Assembly: GCA_938023035.1 (NCBI GenBank)
Contig: CALIDI010000021.1
Coordinates: 1 to 64,000, forward strand
DNA from: an uncultured Leptolyngbyaceae cyanobacterium
Lineage (GTDB): Bacteria; Cyanobacteriota; Cyanobacteriia; Leptolyngbyales; Leptolyngbyaceae
DNA length: 64,000 nt
Reading direction: 5' to 3'
Shown here piece after piece: positions 60,126 through 64,000 of this stretch. Under the pieces are notes generated by a model, which did no database searches, had not been told where the DNA came from, and saw only the letters and a list, made by a program, of their open reading frames with translations. Position 1 is the first letter of the stretch; the number at the start of each line of letters is the position of its first letter. The position numbers and the translations under genes are program-made.

Positions 60126-61903
60126 ATGCTGGGCCTAGCTTACACTTTCGTCTCAATGATGCGTCAACCCCGTTTTTTGTCGGTCTCAAAGCCTGTGCTC
60201 GCGATCGCCGCTTTGTTTTGGGTAGTCATGCTGCTTAGCATTTTGAACCGACATTTCGCAATGTATCCGTCTTTTTCAAACCACGACCAGGGAATTTTCA
60301 ACCAGGTGTTTTGGAATGGTGCCCATGGGCGCTGGTTTGAAAGCAGCCTCTCATCCGGGGAGTCGGCGGCTGTTTTGTTTGATCAACAAGTTCCAGATGT
60401 GGCCTATCGTCGCCTCGGCCAACACTTTACCCCCATCCATCTTCTCTGGCTACCGATTTATTGGGTTCTGCCCTTCTCAGCCACCCTATTGGTGTTGCAA
60501 GTGACGTTCGTCGCGATCGGGGGCCTGATGCTCTATCATCTGGCGCGGCAGCGTTTGTCAGAGCAGTTTTCCCTCTGGATTAGCCTGGGTTACTTCTGTG
60601 CTCAGGCGGTGATTGCCCCTAACTTGGCCAATTTCCATGACTTTTCTCAAATTCCGTTGTTTGTGTTTGCTCTACTGCTAGCCGTTGAACGGCAGCAATG
60701 GCTATGGGCGATCGCAGCGACAATCCTAGTATTTTTGTGTCGAGAAGATACGGGCATTATTCTGTTTAGCCTGGGTCTCTATTTTGCTGTGAGCCGCCAT
60801 TCTTTACGGTTTGGGGTGGGCTTATGCCTGGCTAGTGTGGCTCATCTACTAATCACCACAAACCTGTTGATGCCCTTGTTTTCTCCAGAGGTCGGTACCA
60901 ACTTTTTATCCACGTCCTATTCCCGTTATGTAGGGGGTGAGCACCCCTCTACGGTTGCTGTGCTGCTGGGGTTACTACAACACCCAGATCAAGTAGTCAT
61001 TGATCTGGTGACTCCGATTCTAATATCCATCCTTTTCCTGATTTTGGACAACACCCAGATCAAGTAGTCATTGATCTGGTGACCCCCTTCGATCATACGT
61101 TGAGGTTTCTGGCGGGCCACTGGCTACCGCTGCTATTTGTTCCGGTGGTGTCTCCAGCGACCTGGATCTGTGTAGCAGCCCCTTTGGCTGCACTCCTACT
61201 GCGAACAGACACCTCCATTGCCCTGTCAATGCAACTGCGCTATACGGTCATGATCGTACCGGGGTTATTTTATGGGGCCATTCTCTGGTGGTCGCACCGT
61301 TCCTTCCAGCTATCTCGGCCTATTCGTCGGCTTTGGGCTGCCTGCCTGTGTTTGAGCTTATTTTTTACGGTTACCTTAAACCCTTCCCGTACCTGGTCTT
61401 TCCTGATTCCTGACTCGGTCAGGCCCTGGGTGCACTTATCCTTACCACAGCAGTGGCAGCATGCCAGCGAGGTGCGATCGCTCCTGACCCAGATCGCCCC
61501 CGATGCCAGTGTCTCTGCCACCGATAATCTCTTACCTTACGTTTCTGGCCGACGTGCTGTTCTTAGATTTCCTGCCTTGAACGTTCAGAACGATGACCGT
61601 GTGGTTATTCAAGTAGAGGCGATTCTGGTGGATTTTTGGCAGCTTCAGCAATATCAGGCCGCCTTTGCTGATGCTCGCGAGCATTTACAAGCTTGGGTGC
61701 CGCTGGTGCAAACCATGATTACTGAGGCGCAGTATGGCTTGATCTCAGCAACCCCTGGAGTCTTCCTCCTGCAACGGGGTCAAGCTTCTAACCCAGCGGC
61801 GCTGGTGGCCTGGGCTGATTTTTTAGCCCATTTCAGGGAAGAGCACTCCAGCGAAATGCATCAAATGCATCAAAAGTTGCGGGGTGAGGGCCGCGAACCC
61901 TGA
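60126..61903 (+). pseudogene. DUF2079 membrane protein gene broken by a 71-bp insertion
   Basis: Two same-strand frames (60126-61067 and 61079-61903) are halves of one polytopic DUF2079 protein: NHDQGIFNQVFWNGAHGRWF and FTPIHLLWLPIYWVLPFSAT in the first, GHWLPLLFVPVVSPATW in the second. The first frame runs into foreign residues (TPILISILFLILDNTQIK) and stops. The cause is visible: a 36-bp sequence occurs at 60977 and again at 61048, offset 71 bases. Removing 71 bases joins the halves in frame into about 568 residues. As it stands, only a truncated 313-residue N-terminal part is made. DUF2079 proteins resemble membrane glycosyltransferases in layout, but function is unknown. Confidence 0.85.
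60977..61083 (+). repeat. 36-bp direct repeats flanking a 35-bp spacer
   Basis: Copies at 60977-61012 and 61048-61083 are identical. Each contains the inverted pair CCAGATCAA / TTGATCTGG and can fold into a hairpin. The spacer 61013-61047 shows no match to its surroundings. Confidence 0.93.
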
Positions 61904-62118
61904 ATCTTGATCACCGTTGAACCACAGATTGAACCCTTTGCTTAAACAGCTATTGCCGGGATCTCCAGTGGGTAGTGCTGACTGTGTTTGAAATTCGCTC
62001 TAGCTGAAATAGGCTGCAGAATCATTACAAATCGCGCTTTCATTAACTGATTGCGGTAAATTCAGATAGTAATATTGTTCTCTTGGCGACCAGGTAGAAA
62101 CAGGGTTAGAAACAAGCC

Positions 62119-63342
62119 ATGGCGTTGCAGCAGTCGGGGCCGTTTGAAAGCAAATTACTCAGGGGGGTTACTCGCTGGGCACAGCGCTGGCTAGATCGGG
62201 GGCGAGTGACCTGGCGATCGCTAAAAATGGTGACCGGTTGGACGGCCCAGATTTTGGTTTATCCCCTTTATGTGGCTTTTCAGACAGGGCGCTGGCTGCA
62301 CCTCCAACTCCAACAGACCACCGAAAGTCGGCGCGTGCGCTGCTACAGTTTACGGGAATCGGATCTCGATACGCGTGTGATCGCCGCACAGGAGGCCCAT
62401 CCACCTGCCGATTTTTCTCTACAGCGGGTGTTGGCGGTGGTGCGGCAGGGGGTTTTGCCCCACATTCCCGGTTGGCAAAGTACCCCTATTCTTTCGGGGG
62501 GGCACGTTTGGGTGAATCAACGCCCCCTACTATCGGCAGTCGATTGGGCGACCCGGCTCCCTACCAATTCCCTCTCCTCTGGGCTGACCTCAATCAACCG
62601 TGAGCCTAGAGTCGTTACCCGCACAGATGCTCTAGTTGGGACAATTCGTGGTCTGGCCAGTCAGATTGCCAGCCGTGCACTGGTGTTGGTAACCGATCAG
62701 AATATCGTCTTGGATATCCTGCAACCCGGACAACAGCAATTTTTGCAGCGGGTCATCGCCTGGGAAGTCGCCCATTTTTGGCGGGTGCAGCGGCTGCAAG
62801 CGACCGTTAGCCACTTAGCTTGGACTCCGCGCCTCGGGGTAGATGCCCCTTGGCTACTCCGGGTCTATCTAGATGTGATGGCCTGGATGGCCCGCACGCC
62901 TGTCGCGATCGCGGCCAATTTATTTCGTGAGGCCGAAACCTGGGGCGCTCTCGCGGATTCTACCTATCCCCGGGAGTCACCGACACTGGCTACACCCCAT
63001 GTTTACGCAAAACCATCTTTGGGGTCAATGAGTTCACTTTCCTGGGAGTCACCAACAGTAGCGGCCCCCTATGCCCTCCAATCACATCCGTCACACCAGA
63101 AACAGCCCCAACCGCTACCAGCGACTGTGCCCAATCCTTTTCCACGGGCAACCGCCCTGCTGCAAACACCACCGCAAACACCCTTGGCTCCACTGAATTT
63201 GGCCTCCTCCACCGACTACATTGATACCGCAGCAACCCTTGTCGGCTATTGGCGATCGCCCCTAGAGCGGTTTCTGCGCTGGCTTGATCGGTGCTTGGTC
63301 TGGTTAGAGCGCTGGCTATTTCGGGGCAGACAGCGAGAATGA
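62119..63342 (+). CDS. Conserved cyanobacterial protein, unknown function
   Basis: 407 residues. There is no clear signal peptide; a moderately hydrophobic segment lies near 38-56 (VTGWTAQILVYPLYVAFQTG). The N-terminal two thirds is folded-looking (VLAVVRQGVLPHIPGWQSTP; IRGLASQIASRALVLVTDQN). A Pro/Ser/Thr-rich linker (about 290-365) leads to a short Trp/Arg-rich amphipathic end (FLRWLDRCLVWLERWLFRG), which could sit on a membrane surface. No catalytic motif is recognised. It is monocistronic, starting 215 bases after the DUF2079 remnant. Confidence 0.72.
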   Translation: MALQQSGPFESKLLRGVTRWAQRWLDRGRVTWRSLKMVTGWTAQILVYPLYVAFQTGRWLHLQLQQTTESRRVRCYSLRESDLDTRVIAAQEAHPPADFSLQRVLAVVRQGVLPHIPGWQSTPILSGGHVWVNQRPLLSAVDWATRLPTNSLSSGLTSINREPRVVTRTDALVGTIRGLASQIASRALVLVTDQNIVLDILQPGQQQFLQRVIAWEVAHFWRVQRLQATVSHLAWTPRLGVDAPWLLRVYLDVMAWMARTPVAIAANLFREAETWGALADSTYPRESPTLATPHVYAKPSLGSMSSLSWESPTVAAPYALQSHPSHQKQPQPLPATVPNPFPRATALLQTPPQTPLAPLNLASSTDYIDTAATLVGYWRSPLERFLRWLDRCLVWLERWLFRGRQRE

Positions 63343-63768
63343 CGACTTTTGCTAATGCTTTTCTAATGCTATGGGAACAAATGCCCGCTTCGTTGGTCTT
63401 AAACTTCAAGTTTTTGAGGAGGTTTATCCGCAGCGAAGGAGCGTGGATTCAATCAACTGAAAAACTGACTCGTCTGACTGACCGGCAATCTGTCTACAAT
63501 TGCGCTTCTCTATCCGTGGGGCTAACCCGACGGGTTTTCCCGGCTTTAGTGCTCTACCCAGCGTAATGCAAAAAAGCAGGCATGGTTTTCTGTATGATGA
63601 GTAGGAGTTATTTAACTGGGGTTGTTAGCCTGCCTGGTTGCTGTCATCTCTGATAAGCCAGGGGCTATTAGTTTGTTGCTCTGGCCCGCTAGGCTTGACA
63701 ACTTATGTTCGTCTAACCTGACGAGCCGAGGCGACCCATCAACATCAAAATTTTTTGGAGATCCTTCT
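63343..63768. other. Intergenic region before psbI
   Basis: No gene is seen. TATGAT (63593-63598) is a possible -10 box, but there is no fitting -35. If used, the psbI leader would be about 170 nt. Confidence 0.4.
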
Positions 63769-63885
63769 ATGCTCACTCTCAAAATCGCCGTGTATATTGT
63801 GGTCAGCTTTTTTGTGTTGCTGTTTATCTTTGGCTTTCTCTCAAACGATCCTTCGCGGAATCCCAACCGTCGTGATCTAGACTAG
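63769..63885 (+). CDS. psbI: Photosystem II reaction-centre protein I
   Basis: 38 residues: [20 protein letters not shown] spans the membrane once, and the stromal tail reads [16 protein letters not shown], a near-perfect match to PsbI of cyanobacteria and chloroplasts. PsbI sits beside D1 and CP43 and stabilises photosystem II assembly. GGAG is eight bases before the ATG. The longer open frame from 63622 is unrelated to PsbI and is rejected. It is followed by a hairpin terminator, so it is transcribed alone. Confidence 0.97.
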   Translation: MLTLKIAVYIVVSFFVLLFIFGFLSNDPSRNPNRRDLD

Positions 63886-63913
63886 GCAGCAAGTGCAGGC
63901 TTTGTCTTGCAGC

Positions 63914-63938
63914 AGGGGCAGGCAAAAAGGCTGCCCCT
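63914..63938 (+). terminator. psbI terminator hairpin
   Basis: AGGGGCAG (63914-63921) pairs with CTGCCCCT (63931-63938), loop GCAAAAAGG, followed by a T-rich but interrupted tail. It begins 29 bases after the psbI stop. Confidence 0.65.
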
Positions 63939-64000
63939 CTATTGTGGTGTGAGATTTTTCTCTCTCGTTGTAACGTATGCCCTACCCGGCTCTTCCCCCT

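Overview
The window is chromosomal DNA of a phycobilisome-containing cyanobacterium. The evidence is direct: genes for the rod-core linker CpcG, a CpcS-type bilin lyase, NblA, the carboxysome shell proteins CcmK3 and CcmK4, photosystem II proteins PsbI and Psb32, and many HIP1 octamers (GCGATCGC). No heterocyst or nitrogen-fixation genes are seen. Two tRNA genes are present. No rRNA, CRISPR array or complete insertion sequence was found.

Layout. 1-7.2 kb: the 3' end of an integron-type tyrosine recombinase, psb32, a histone-deacetylase-fold amidohydrolase, a UbiH-like hydroxylase, tRNA-Arg(UCU), then three cyanobacterial proteins of unknown function (one small soluble, one polytopic membrane, one HTH protein with an acidic middle). 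8-11.5 kb: a large GH57/DUF3536 glucanotransferase-like protein and ndk. 12-18.8 kb: a four-gene plus-strand cluster (DUF4159 protein, membrane-tethered WD40 protein, membrane-tethered protein with Ig-like repeats, small membrane protein). This is the most interesting uncharacterised unit in the window; the first protein begins with a domain resembling proteins found beside contractile injection systems. 19.6-23.4 kb: a sensor kinase whose H-box histidine is replaced by glutamine, ccmK3-ccmK4, and a CAP-domain protein. 23.9-34.6 kb: a 1083-residue STAND-type ATPase, a lipoprotein, and a 1925-residue alpha-2-macroglobulin-like lipoprotein that lacks the thioester motif.

35-40.5 kb: trpD with an alpha/beta hydrolase, clpP, a CrtISO-like oxidoreductase, tRNA-Leu(UAG) and gloB. 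41-44.7 kb is a phycobilisome neighbourhood: cpcS overlapping a HExxH metallopeptidase-like gene, then cpcG, all on the minus strand, with nblA (phycobilisome degradation) divergent from them. 44.7-50.2 kb holds a minus-strand operon (secreted protein, DUF2470 protein, peptide-type solute-binding lipoprotein), a DUF1499 protein, and stretches of decayed coding sequence. 50.2-57 kb: a histidine kinase, a truncated transposase remnant, YdcF, moaE with a CYP110-like P450, and tldD. 57-64 kb: polA with all three domains, a DUF2079 membrane protein broken by a 71-bp insertion between 36-bp hairpin-forming direct repeats, a cyanobacterial protein of unknown function, and psbI.

Intergenic spaces repeatedly carry copies of a dispersed palindromic element built on CCCTCACCC / CCCTCTCCC / GGGAGAGGG; seven copies are listed. 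A second, independent 53-bp repeat pair lies at 18950 and 41734. Many genes start with TTG or GTG or have better internal starts; start choices are explained per gene.
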